From Myxococcaceae bacterium JPH2 (lineage in GTDB: Bacteria; Myxococcota; Myxococcia; Myxococcales; Myxococcaceae), in contig JAEMGR010000010.1 in the NCBI GenBank assembly GCA_016458225.1, forward strand, positions 371,969 to 435,968: a DNA stretch of 64,000 nucleotides, written 5' to 3'. This document shows, piece after piece, positions 9,660 through 21,851 of the stretch (positions are counted from its first letter, which is position 1; each line of letters opens with the position of its first letter). A model generated the notes under the pieces. It was given only the letters and a program-made list of their open reading frames with translations, did not search any database and had not been told where the DNA came from. The translations under genes were made by a program, and so were the position numbers.

Positions 9660-10325
9660 CTAGCGCACGCGCTTGCGGCCCAGCACCTTGCGAATCTCCA
9701 CCAGCGACGCCTCCGTCACGGCTTCCACTGACAGCTCGCCGTCGATACGCACGATGCGCTCACGCTTCTGCCGCCGACGAATCGCCGCGAGGTACTGACG
9801 CGCGATGCGCCGCTGCGCCTCGTCCGCTTCGAAGAGTTCGGCCGGGCCACCACGCGAGGCCCTGCGCCGCGCCGCGACTTCGGGCGCCACGCCGACGAAG
9901 AGCGTCAGGTCCGGCGGCACCGCGAACGCGTTGATCGTCTCGACCCAGGCCATGGGCAGGCTCGCGCCCTGATAGGCCAGCGACGACAGGACGTAGCGGT
10001 CGCACAGGACGACCTTGCCCTCGTCCAGCGCGGGCAGCACGCGCGCCTTCAGGTGGTCCGTGCGGTCCGCGGCGAAGAGGAGCGCCAGCGTCTCGGGCGC
10101 CAGCGGCCCAGCGCCGTGCGGCAGGCCCAGCCGCCCCGTCAGCGCCTGACGGATCAGCGTGCCCAGCGGGCCGTCGGAGGGCTCGCGCGTCGTCACCACC
10201 GCGTGCCCATCCGCCCGCAGCGCGGACGCCAGGCGCTCTGTCTGGGTGGTGGTGCCCGCGCCATCCAGGCCCTCCAGGACGATGAACGTCCCGCGCCGGG
10301 CCGCCGTCTTCCGCGCGCCGCTCAT
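9660..10325 (-). CDS. tmk: Thymidylate kinase-family protein with altered P-loop
   Basis: 221 residues. dTMP kinases convert dTMP to dTDP. Family marks are visible: TREPSDGPLG (the REP substrate motif), CDRYVLSSLAYQG (DRY motif) and an Arg-rich lid near 155-165. The P-loop reads GLDGAGTTTQ at residues 19-28, so the Walker A lysine that contacts ATP phosphates is replaced by threonine (T25). The codons are clear, so this is not a frameshift artefact. Either the family branch uses another residue or this copy has changed activity; a second tmk elsewhere is possible. Its ATG overlaps the stop of the upstream membrane-protein gene as ATGA, which suggests coupling. Confidence 0.85.
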   Translation of the reverse strand: MSGARKTAARRGTFIVLEGLDGAGTTTQTERLASALRADGHAVVTTREPSDGPLGTLIRQALTGRLGLPHGAGPLAPETLALLFAADRTDHLKARVLPALDEGKVVLCDRYVLSSLAYQGASLPMAWVETINAFAVPPDLTLFVGVAPEVAARRRASRGGPAELFEADEAQRRIARQYLAAIRRRQKRERIVRIDGELSVEAVTEASLVEIRKVLGRKRVR

Positions 10326-10660
10326 CGCGGGAGCAGCGCCGCGGGGTTGTCCAGGCTCAGCCGGCTGCGCAGCTCCAGCAGCGCCTCGAAGCGCTTGAGC
10401 TCATCCGCCAGCGCCGCCCGCCCCTTCCAGTAGTTGCGCAGGCCGTACACCACCAGCGCCAGCGCGAGCACCGCGGCGCCGTAGGCCAGCAGCGGCGTTC
10501 GCAGCGAGTCATGGAAGAGCTTCGCGGAGGCGCCGCCAATCAACAGCGCGGCGATGGTGGACACGCCCGTGTGGGCGAAATGGGTGGTGCTCTGGCGGGT
10601 CGCCAGGCTCTCCTGAAGCAGGTCGAGCCGGGCCCGCAGGTCCTGAGTGTCAGCGTTCAC
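10322..10660 (-). CDS. Small membrane protein of unknown function
   Basis: About 112 residues. It has two hydrophobic segments, roughly residues 30-48 and 55-77, joined by a short loop. A charged helical tail rich in Arg, Glu and Leu (about 80-110) is probably coiled-coil and cytoplasmic. The N-terminal 25 residues are also helical and charged. The start is uncertain: GTG 10660 and GTG 10672 are both in frame and neither has a clear Shine-Dalgarno sequence. The stop overlaps the tmk start by four bases. I recognise no family. The position suggests cotranscription with tmk, not necessarily a shared function. Confidence 0.6.
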   Translation of the reverse strand: MNADTQDLRARLDLLQESLATRQSTTHFAHTGVSTIAALLIGGASAKLFHDSLRTPLLAYGAAVLALALVVYGLRNYWKGRAALADELKRFEALLELRSRLSLDNPAALLPR

Positions 10661-10880
10661 GGGACCGGGCACCCTAGCCCACCCCCGGGACGACGTCGAG
10701 TCAGCTCGCCCGGCCCACGGCCTGGCAGGGCGGCCAAGCAGCCGAGCCGCACCCTGGCTCATCCCTCCCATTTCCCCAGCAGGGCAGGCCTCCATGACGC
10801 GGCTTGCCAGCGTGGATCGCAAACGCTACATGCCACGCGATTCTCGCAGCACACCCCTGACTCCCTGGCTAACCATCCGC

Positions 10881-11997
10881 ATGAGCCACGATACCGAGCT
10901 GTCCACCATCGAGGACGCCATCCGAGACATCCGGGACGGCAAGTTCGTCGTCGTCGCGGACGATGAGGACCGCGAGAACGAGGGCGACCTCATCATGGCG
11001 GCCGAGAAGGTCACCCCCGAGCACATCGCCTTCATGGTCCGCCACACCAGCGGCATCATCTGCATGCCCATGCTCGCCGAGCGGCTGGACGCCCTGCGGC
11101 TGCCGCAGATGGTGGCGGAGAACACCGAGTCGCACCGCACCGCCTTCACCGTGTCCGTGGACTACCGGCACGGCACCACCACGGGCGTCTCCGCCGTGGA
11201 CCGCGCCGCGACCATCCGCGCCCTCGTCAATCCGGCCAGCCAGGCGGACGACTTCCTGCGCCCCGGCCACATCTTCCCGCTGCGCTACCGCGAGGGCGGC
11301 GTGCTGCGCCGCGCGGGCCACACCGAGGCCACCGTGGACCTGTCGCGGCTGGCGGGCTTCGAGCCCTCGGGCATCCTCTGCGAGCTGGTCAAGGACGACG
11401 GCACCATGCAGCGCATGCCGGACCTGAAGGCCTTCGCGCGCGAGCACCGCCTGTCCGTCATCACCATCGCGGACCTCATCGAGTACCGCCGCCGCAAGGA
11501 CAAGCTGGTCCGCCGCGAGCCGGGACAGCACACCGTCACCACGCGCCACGGCGAGTTCACCGCCCTCACCTACTCGTGGATGCCCGATGGCGTGAAGTCG
11601 CTCGTCCTGGTGAAGGGCGACCCGAGCCGCCAGCCGCACCCGCTCGTGCGCCTGCACGCCGCCTGCGCGCTGGGTGACGTGTTCGGCTCGCCGACCTGCC
11701 AGTGCCACCAGCTGCTCGATCAATCGCTCGCCACCATCGCGCGCGAGGGCACGGGCGTGCTCGTGTACCTGCCGGGCATGCACGGCGACGACTTCGGCAT
11801 CCACCACAAGCGCAACACCGACGGCAGCAGCCCGCACTCCGGTCGGGGCCCGCACGAGTCGCGTGACCTGGGCATGGGCTGCCAGATCCTCACGGACCTG
11901 GGCGTGCGCTCCATGCGCCTGATGAGCAACACGGACATGACCTATCGAGGGCTGGCCGGGTTCGGCCTCACCATCGACTCGCGCGTCCCGCTCCAGG

Positions 11998-12005
<8 letters not shown>
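10881..12005 (+). CDS. ribB: RibBA-type DHBP synthase with degenerate GTP cyclohydrolase II domain
   Basis: 374 residues. The N-terminal half (1-200) is 3,4-dihydroxy-2-butanone-4-phosphate synthase, which makes the four-carbon precursor of riboflavin from ribulose 5-phosphate. The acidic loop DDEDRENEGDL, the STTTGVSAVDRAxT-like loop and GHTEA are all present. The C-terminal half aligns with GTP cyclohydrolase II and keeps the three zinc cysteines (C, then C-x-C eleven residues on). However, the RQEGRGIGL catalytic signature is replaced by LPGMHGDDFGI, and the E before the first cysteine is alanine. The second activity is therefore probably lost or changed. ATG 10881 has no clear Shine-Dalgarno sequence but gives the usual N-terminus. 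No FMN riboswitch was recognised in the 220 bases upstream. Confidence 0.9.
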
Positions 12006-13314
<1,309 letters not shown>

Positions 13315-13322
13315 GGCCGTGC

Positions 13323-13883
13323 TCACGCCTCCGCCTGCACGCGCGCGCCACACTCGGTGCAGGTGCGCCCCGGTCGCGTCGGCGTGTGGCACACGGGACA
13401 AGCCAGCCAGTCGCCTTCCGCCGCTCGGGTCGGCGCCGCAGTCGCCGCGATGCGCGCCCTCGGCAGGCGCATGCCACAGCGGTCGCACAATAGGCCCTCC
13501 GACTGCACGTGCTTGCAATAGCGGCACACCACCGCGCCCACCGGCGCCGCCGTCCTCACGCCGTCATCCTCGGCGCGGCCGGTGTCCAGGTCTGTCATCG
13601 GCGCGACCGGAACCGCGCCCGTGTCGCCGGTCCGCGTCAGCTCCAGGTCCGGCACCACCATCGCGGGGAGGTCCGGCCCCGAGCGCAGCCGCGTCAGATC
13701 CAACTCGGGCAGCGGGGCCGTCTCCACCGTGACGCGCCCGTTGGCGTGGTGCGTCAGCTCCAGCTCCGGCAGCGTCTGCACGGGGGGCGCCTCGGTCAGG
13801 TTGACGACGGGAAACCGCTTGCCGCAGGTTTCACACTCGTCGCCTTGAGGCTGAACGTGGTCGCAGACCGGGCAGATGATCAT
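13323..13883 (-). CDS. Small protein with three zinc ribbons
   Basis: About 186 residues from ATG 13883. Three four-cysteine ribbons are visible: CPVC...CETCG near residues 4-21, CRYC...CDRCG near 120-136, and CPVC...CTECG near 160-180. Between the first two, a Leu/Thr/Asp-rich spacer holds a recurring P-x-L-E/D-L-T motif (ELELTH, ELDLTR, DLELTR). No catalytic domain or membrane segment is seen. Such proteins may bind nucleic acid or protein. The stop overlaps a possible GTG start of thrC. There is no strong Shine-Dalgarno sequence. Function unknown. Confidence 0.75.
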   Translation of the reverse strand: MIICPVCDHVQPQGDECETCGKRFPVVNLTEAPPVQTLPELELTHHANGRVTVETAPLPELDLTRLRSGPDLPAMVVPDLELTRTGDTGAVPVAPMTDLDTGRAEDDGVRTAAPVGAVVCRYCKHVQSEGLLCDRCGMRLPRARIAATAAPTRAAEGDWLACPVCHTPTRPGRTCTECGARVQAEA

Positions 13884-13977
13884 GGCATGGCACGTTATCG
13901 GCGGCCTTGCCCTGGGGCAACGCACCCCAGGGTGCCCTCGGGGGGCATGCGAGGGGGCTCGCGCCGGCCCGAGGCCC

Positions 13978-14400
13978 TCAGGTGGGAGGGGTCAGCCCCA
14001 GCGCCACGAGGTGGAAGCCGCCGCCCACGTGGCCGAACCCGAGGCGCTTCGCGCGCTCCACCACCACATCCAGCACCGTGTAGCCCAGGAGTGTCTTGAA
14101 GCCGAGCTTGCGCGACTCCTCGCACACGGCCACGACGATGGCGTCCACCACCCCGAGGCGCTCGGCCTTGCTCAGCGAGGGTGAGGCCACGAGCCCCTCA
14201 ATCCACGCCACCGAGCTGTCCGTCTGGTAGAGGAACCCGGCCGCCTTGCCCGGGACGATGAAGCCCACGCGCGGCAGCGCATCCGGGGTGAGCACCTCGT
14301 TGCGGTGGGCGTACCAGCTCTGGACCTGCTCGAAGTGCTGCGCGGGGTCGTACCGGACGGGCACCACCTCGGCGGGCGACTTGTCGGTGAGTGGGGTCAT
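13978..14400 (-). CDS. GNAT-like acetyltransferase-fold protein
   Basis: About 140 residues from ATG 14400; a TTG at 14436 overlapping the pcm stop is an alternative start. The order GFLYQTDSSVAWIEGLVASP, a helix, then KTLLGYTVLDVVVERAKRLGF looks like the core of a GNAT acetyltransferase: strand, beta-bulge region, CoA-binding helix and final strand. The classic R/Q-x-x-G-x-G/A CoA loop is not clear. Similar short proteins occur in phages and myxobacteria. The gene lies between pcm and the zinc-ribbon gene, in the same direction. The substrate is unknown and the fold assignment is tentative. Confidence 0.6.
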   Translation of the reverse strand: MTPLTDKSPAEVVPVRYDPAQHFEQVQSWYAHRNEVLTPDALPRVGFIVPGKAAGFLYQTDSSVAWIEGLVASPSLSKAERLGVVDAIVVAVCEESRKLGFKTLLGYTVLDVVVERAKRLGFGHVGGGFHLVALGLTPPT

Positions 14401-14432
14401 GAAGCGATCTCGCCGCCCATTCCCCTCCGTTG

Positions 14433-15062
14433 TCAAAGTGGGGTCGTTTCCACCATGGGGACGAAGCGCACTGGCAGCAGGTGCTCCACGTGGGGCAGCG
14501 TGCCCGGCGCGCCTCGGTGGATGCGCAGCAGCTCCTGTGCGCCGTGCACGGGGCCGACCGGGATGACCATGCGCCCGCCTCGCGTGAGTTGGGCCAAGAG
14601 GGCGGACGGCACCTCTTCCGGCGCGGCGGTGGCCAGGATGGCGTCGAAGGGCGCCTCCTCGGGCCAGCCTCGCGTGCCATCGCCCACGCGGTACGCGATG
14701 TTCTGGAAGCCCAGCCGGGTGAGCAGCCCCTGAGCCGAGCGCGACAAGTCCGGCAACAGCTCCACCGTGAAGACCTCGCGACAGAGCTGCGCGAGCACCG
14801 CCGTCTGGTAGCCAGAGCCGGTGCCGATCTCCAGGACGCGCTCGTGCCCCTCGAGGCGCAGGGCCTGGGTCATCAGCGCGACGATGTACGGCTGACTGAT
14901 GGTCTGTCCGTGACCGATGGACAGCGGCGCGTCCGCGTCGGCACGGGCTCGCTCGTATTCCGGAACGAACTCCGCGCGGCGCAGGTGGGCGATGGCCTCC
15001 AACACCCGGCGATCCTGAATGCCCTGTCGCGCCAGATACTCGGCGCGCTCCTGGTCTCCCAT
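14433..15062 (-). CDS. pcm: Protein-L-isoaspartate O-methyltransferase
   Basis: 209 residues, normal length. It uses S-adenosylmethionine to methylate isoaspartyl residues in aged proteins and so start their repair. The SAM-binding motif I VLEIGTGSGYQTAVLA lies near 75-91. The preceding QTISQPYIVALM substrate-loop motif is typical of PCMT, and the post-motif VGDGTRGWPEEAPFDAI is near 128-145. It lies 43 bases after recG in the same direction. The ATG at 15062 fits family N-termini. Confidence 0.93.
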   Translation of the reverse strand: MGDQERAEYLARQGIQDRRVLEAIAHLRRAEFVPEYERARADADAPLSIGHGQTISQPYIVALMTQALRLEGHERVLEIGTGSGYQTAVLAQLCREVFTVELLPDLSRSAQGLLTRLGFQNIAYRVGDGTRGWPEEAPFDAILATAAPEEVPSALLAQLTRGGRMVIPVGPVHGAQELLRIHRGAPGTLPHVEHLLPVRFVPMVETTPL

Positions 15063-15105
15063 ACCCCTAGGTTAACCACGCCCTCTGCTCAGTGTGGGCG
15101 GGCCG

Positions 15106-18177
<3,072 letters not shown>

Positions 18178-18204
18178 CCTACGGAGCGGGGGTGACGTCT
18201 CACA

Positions 18205-18246
18205 GCAAACGAAACCGGGGGAGCGAGCCTGGGCCCACTCCCCCGG
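18205..18246 (-). terminator. Rho-independent terminator of greA
   Basis: On the minus strand, right after the greA stop, CCGGGGGAG and CTCCCCCGG form a perfect 9-bp stem (18238-18246 with 18215-18223) around a 14-base loop. It is followed by a T-rich tail reading TTTCGTTTGC. This would separate greA transcription from recG downstream, at least in part. Confidence 0.75.
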
Positions 18247-18268
18247 CAAAAGCCCTGCGAACCGAGCA

Positions 18269-18787
18269 TCAGCCCTCGCTGGGCGCCGCGTCGTCCTGCG
18301 GTTCCTCGAAGCGGATCTCCTGGACCTCCAACTCGCGGACCCCGCCCGGGCTCTGTACCGTGGCGACGTCGCCCACCCGCTTGCTGATGATGGCGCGGGC
18401 CACGGGGGACGTCACCGCGATCCACCGCTTCTTGAGGTCGGCCTCCAGCTCGCCCACCAGGCGGTACGTCACGGTCTTCTCCGTCTCCGTGTCCATCAAG
18501 ACGACCGTGGCGCCGAAGACGACCTTGTCGCCCCCGAGCTTGCTGGGGTCGATGACCTCGGCCCGGGCAATCCAGTCATTGAGGTCCAGGATGCGGCCCT
18601 CGATGTGCGACTGCTTCTCCTTCGCCGCGTGGTACTCCGCGTTCTCGCGGAGGTCCCCATGCGCGCGGGCGACCTCGATCTCCTTGGAGATCTTTCCCCG
18701 CTCCACGGACTGGAGGTGCTTCAGCTCCTCCTTGAGCTTGCGGAGACCGTGGGGGGTCATCGGGATGTTGTCGCTCCCGCTGCTCAT
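18269..18787 (-). CDS. greA: Transcription elongation factor GreA
   Basis: 172 residues, slightly longer than E. coli GreA. It binds the RNA polymerase secondary channel and stimulates cleavage of backtracked RNA. The N-terminal coiled coil carries the conserved acidic tip DLRENAEYHAAKE (about 51-63). The C-terminal FKBP-like domain includes SPVARAIISKRVGD near 133-146. ATG 18787 is chosen: GGAG lies about nine bases upstream, and it removes seven residues that the open frame would add. The acidic C-terminal tail EEPQDDAAPSEG is extra. A hairpin at 18828-18855 lies in its leader and a clear terminator follows. Confidence 0.95.
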   Translation of the reverse strand: MSSGSDNIPMTPHGLRKLKEELKHLQSVERGKISKEIEVARAHGDLRENAEYHAAKEKQSHIEGRILDLNDWIARAEVIDPSKLGGDKVVFGATVVLMDTETEKTVTYRLVGELEADLKKRWIAVTSPVARAIISKRVGDVATVQSPGGVRELEVQEIRFEEPQDDAAPSEG

Positions 18788-18827
18788 CGACACCGCTCCT
18801 TCCACCACATGCGTTCAATGCATGGAG

Positions 18828-18855
18828 GGCCGGAACCTCCCGGAGAGGTCCGGCC
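18828..18855 (-). promoter_or_regulatory. Leader hairpin upstream of greA
   Basis: GGCCGGAACCTC at 18828-18839 pairs with GAGGTCCGGCC at 18845-18855, leaving one bulged A and a five-base loop. It lies about 40 bases upstream of the greA start. There is no T-run on either side, so it is more likely a leader or operator element than a terminator. Role unproven. Confidence 0.4.
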
Positions 18856-18972
18856 CCCCAACGACCAGAAAGGCCGAATGTAGGGAACGACTCCCAAGTC
18901 GGTCAATCAAAGCCGTACGTGCCGCGCTCCGTCGCGCTGTGCGCCCGCCCGGCGACCCGCTAGGCTCCCGCC

Positions 18973-19503
18973 GTGCTGTCCGTCCAGGAACTCCGCGCAC
19001 TCGGCGCCTCTCTCCCCGTGGGCACGTTCCAGCGGCAACTGGGGCCCTTCGCACTCATCCAGCGCCCGCCCGGCGAGCCCTCCTCCGCCGTCCTCGCCCC
19101 CACCTCCATGGCCGCGCCCGCGCAAATCGAGCAGGGCATGATGGCCCTCATCTTCGAGTTCGAGGACCTGCGCGTCGTCACCCTGCCGCCCCTGCATCCC
19201 ACCGACGTGCTGCGCATCGGCCGGCGCCCGGACTGCGATCTCATCCTGGATGATGCGTCCGTGTCCAAGCTGCACGCGGAGCTGCGCTGGAGCGAAGACA
19301 CCCAGCGCTGCACCGTGAGGGACCTCGGCTCCACCAACGGAACCTTCCTCAACGCCAGCACCCTGAACACACGCGAGGTGACGCTGCGAGACGGCGACAT
19401 CCTCAGCTTCGGAAATGTCCAGTTCTGGTTCCTCCTCACGCAGACGCTCCATGAGCGCCTGCGCGCGGGGGCCGCCGCCGGCATGCGCTCGCACAGCGGC
19501 TAG
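18973..19503 (+). CDS. FHA-domain protein
   Basis: 176 residues. The forkhead-associated domain occupies about residues 65-155 and recognises phosphothreonine peptides. Key residues are present: R in RIGRRPDCD, S-K-L-H in SVSKLHAEL, and the N of GSTNGT. The first 60 residues are Pro/Ala-rich with no catalytic motif. There is no membrane segment. The start is GTG 18973. FHA proteins usually act with Hanks-type kinases; one is encoded about 9 kb away at 27953, but linkage is not shown. The gene is divergent from greA and convergent with pbpC. Confidence 0.9.
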   Translation: MLSVQELRALGASLPVGTFQRQLGPFALIQRPPGEPSSAVLAPTSMAAPAQIEQGMMALIFEFEDLRVVTLPPLHPTDVLRIGRRPDCDLILDDASVSKLHAELRWSEDTQRCTVRDLGSTNGTFLNASTLNTREVTLRDGDILSFGNVQFWFLLTQTLHERLRAGAAAGMRSHSG

Positions 19504-19538
19504 CCGGGACTGTCCACCCGCCAACATCTGCCGCGACG

Positions 19539-21851
19539 TCAGGGCACCAGGCGCACCCGCAGTGCGCGCGCGTCCGAGCGCCCTCGGTCATCCACGGCCC
19601 GGACGACATAGGTCCCCGGCTTGGCAACCCAGTGCAGGGGCTCACCGCGCGGCGCGGTTCCCACGAGCTGCTCGTCCACGAACCAGAACACCTGCCGCAC
19701 GTCCGCGTCCGTCACCGCGGCCAGCGGCACCGTCTGCGGCGCGGTGGCGGAGGCGCGCACGTCATAGTCCACGCCTTGCTCGGGCGTGGTGATCTGCGGC
19801 GCCACGCCTTCGGCCGAGGCGTGCGCCATGCCGCAGGACTCGGACTCGGGCGGGGGCACGCGGCGAGGGATGCCCGCGCGCTGGAAGAGCCGCAGGAGAT
19901 CCGACGACCAGAACTCATACACCTCCGCGCGGGCCGAGGGCCCCGGACCACACGCGCGCTTTCCCGTGCGCGAGTCCACCCAGATCTCCCGATGCACGTC
20001 GCACGCTTGAATGGGCGAAGTGCCGGGGATGAACCACGTGCTCACCTGCCGCTGACAGTGCGGCCCGGGGATGCCACCGGACAGCGCGCACACCGACACG
20101 CGGCTGACTCCCGCGGGCGGAGTCCAGCGCACACGGTGCATGTCGGGGTCCTTCGCGCGCAGCGAGTCCACCATCTCGAACAGGAGCGGCGCCGCGGCCC
20201 ACTGACCGACGAAGGCGGGATTGGGGCGCCCGTTGAAGTTGCCCACCCAGACCGCGATGACGTACGGCCCCGCCACGCCCACCGACCACGCGTCGCGGTA
20301 GCCCATCGATGTGCCCGTCTTCCAGGCCACGGGGACGGCATCGCGAGCCCACTCGGACTGGTACGTCTGCGCGGGCCGCTTCGCGCCCTTGAGCGCCTCC
20401 AGCACCAGGAAGCTGGCCTCGGCGCTGAGCATCCGCACGCCTTCGGGTCGCGGGCTGTCCGCCTCCAGGCGCAGCGGTCGCAGCACGCCACCGTTCGCGA
20501 GCATGGCGTACAGCTCCACCAGCTCCGTCATCGTCACCTCGGCCGAGCCCAGCGCGAGGGACAGGCCATAGAACTCCTCGCTGCGCAGCCCCGTGATGCC
20601 CGCCTGCCGCAAGAAGCCGTACAGCGAGGGGGCTCGCAGGCGCGAAGCGAGCGCGACCGCCGGCACGTTGCGGCTGCGCGTCAGCGCCTCCTCCGCGGGC
20701 AGCGGCCCCGCGAAGCTGCCGTCGAAGTTCTCCGGGCCGTAGCCCGCGAAGCCCGTGGGCGTGTCCTTCAACATCGTGCGCGGGTGGATGAGGCCCTGAT
20801 CAAACGCGAGCCCGTAGATGAACGGCTTGAGCGCCGAGCCCGGAGAGCGCTTGGCCTCCGTGCCGTTCACCTGTCCCTCGATGTCCTTGTCGAAGAAGTC
20901 CCCCGAGCCCACCGCGGCGCGGACCTCCAGCGTGCGCCAGTCCACCAGCATCGCCGCGGCGTTGCGGATGCCCACCGCCTTGCGCCGCTCGATGTACTGG
21001 CGCACGTGCCGCTCGAGCTGACGCTGGAGGGACAAGTCCAACGTCGTCATCACGCCCGAGCCCACCGGCAACGTGCGCAGCGTGGCCTGCACGAAGTGCG
21101 GCGCGAGGAAGGGCAGCTCCCCGGGCGCGCGCACGCTCAGCGGCGCGGACAACGCGGTCCGGCGCTCCGAGTCCCCCGGGTGTGTCTCCAGCCACCGGTC
21201 GAACAGCCGGAGCCGCGCGGCCGTGAGCGCGCCCTCGTCTCGCGTGGGGTCTCTGCGCGCGGGACTCTGCGGGATGACCGAGAGCGTGAGCGACTCCGCG
21301 AGGGACAGCTTCTCCACGCCCTTGCCGAAGTACACGAGGCTCGCCGCGCCCACGCCCTCCACGTTGCGGCCGTAGGGCGCGAGGTTGAGATACGCCTCCA
21401 GGATGTCGTCCTTGGACCAGGTGCACTCGAGCTGCAGCGCCCGAACCATCTGCCAGACCTTCCCTCGGGGCGTGCGCGAGTCGATGCCGTAGCGGATGCG
21501 CGCCAACTGCATCGTGAGCGTGGAGCCACCCACGCGCCGCCCGCGAAGAATCCACGTGCGCCAGATGGCCCGCCCCACCGCGACGGGGTTCACGCCGAGG
21601 TGCTGTCGGAAGTGCTGATCCTCGTGGAGCAGCGTGGCCTCCACGAGGGCCGGCGGGATGCTCGCCAGGGGCACCCACAGCCGGTACTTCTCATCCGGTG
21701 ACAGCGTGAGGCGAAGGAGCCGGCCCTGACGGTCCATGACCGCCTGGGAGAATCCCAGCCCCTCCCGCAGAGGAGGCCGAGGCATGACGGCCCACAGCAC
21801 CGCCAGCCCCACCACCCCCCCTGCAACCCCACGCCACCACCGCTTCTTCAC
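19539..21851 (-). CDS. pbpC: Penicillin-binding protein 1C (bifunctional transglycosylase/transpeptidase)
   Basis: 770 residues. An N-terminal signal anchor (about 7-22) is followed by a glycosyltransferase 51 domain with HEDQHFRQHLG and GGSTLTMQLAR. The transpeptidase domain has SALK (active serine near 338), SRN and KTGTS (near 510). The C-terminal PBP1C-specific domain (about 680-770) contains a strand-rich module. It should polymerise and crosslink peptidoglycan in the periplasm. The GTG start overlaps the stop of the alpha-2-macroglobulin gene as GTGA. This pairing is conserved in many bacteria and is thought to link protease trapping to wall repair after envelope damage. Confidence 0.95.
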   Translation of the reverse strand: MKKRWWRGVAGGVVGLAVLWAVMPRPPLREGLGFSQAVMDRQGRLLRLTLSPDEKYRLWVPLASIPPALVEATLLHEDQHFRQHLGVNPVAVGRAIWRTWILRGRRVGGSTLTMQLARIRYGIDSRTPRGKVWQMVRALQLECTWSKDDILEAYLNLAPYGRNVEGVGAASLVYFGKGVEKLSLAESLTLSVIPQSPARRDPTRDEGALTAARLRLFDRWLETHPGDSERRTALSAPLSVRAPGELPFLAPHFVQATLRTLPVGSGVMTTLDLSLQRQLERHVRQYIERRKAVGIRNAAAMLVDWRTLEVRAAVGSGDFFDKDIEGQVNGTEAKRSPGSALKPFIYGLAFDQGLIHPRTMLKDTPTGFAGYGPENFDGSFAGPLPAEEALTRSRNVPAVALASRLRAPSLYGFLRQAGITGLRSEEFYGLSLALGSAEVTMTELVELYAMLANGGVLRPLRLEADSPRPEGVRMLSAEASFLVLEALKGAKRPAQTYQSEWARDAVPVAWKTGTSMGYRDAWSVGVAGPYVIAVWVGNFNGRPNPAFVGQWAAAPLLFEMVDSLRAKDPDMHRVRWTPPAGVSRVSVCALSGGIPGPHCQRQVSTWFIPGTSPIQACDVHREIWVDSRTGKRACGPGPSARAEVYEFWSSDLLRLFQRAGIPRRVPPPESESCGMAHASAEGVAPQITTPEQGVDYDVRASATAPQTVPLAAVTDADVRQVFWFVDEQLVGTAPRGEPLHWVAKPGTYVVRAVDDRGRSDARALRVRLVP

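Noticed and set aside
10661-10880. Possible FMN riboswitch before ribBA
   Set aside because: None of the conserved RFN-element segments was recognised in these 220 bases.
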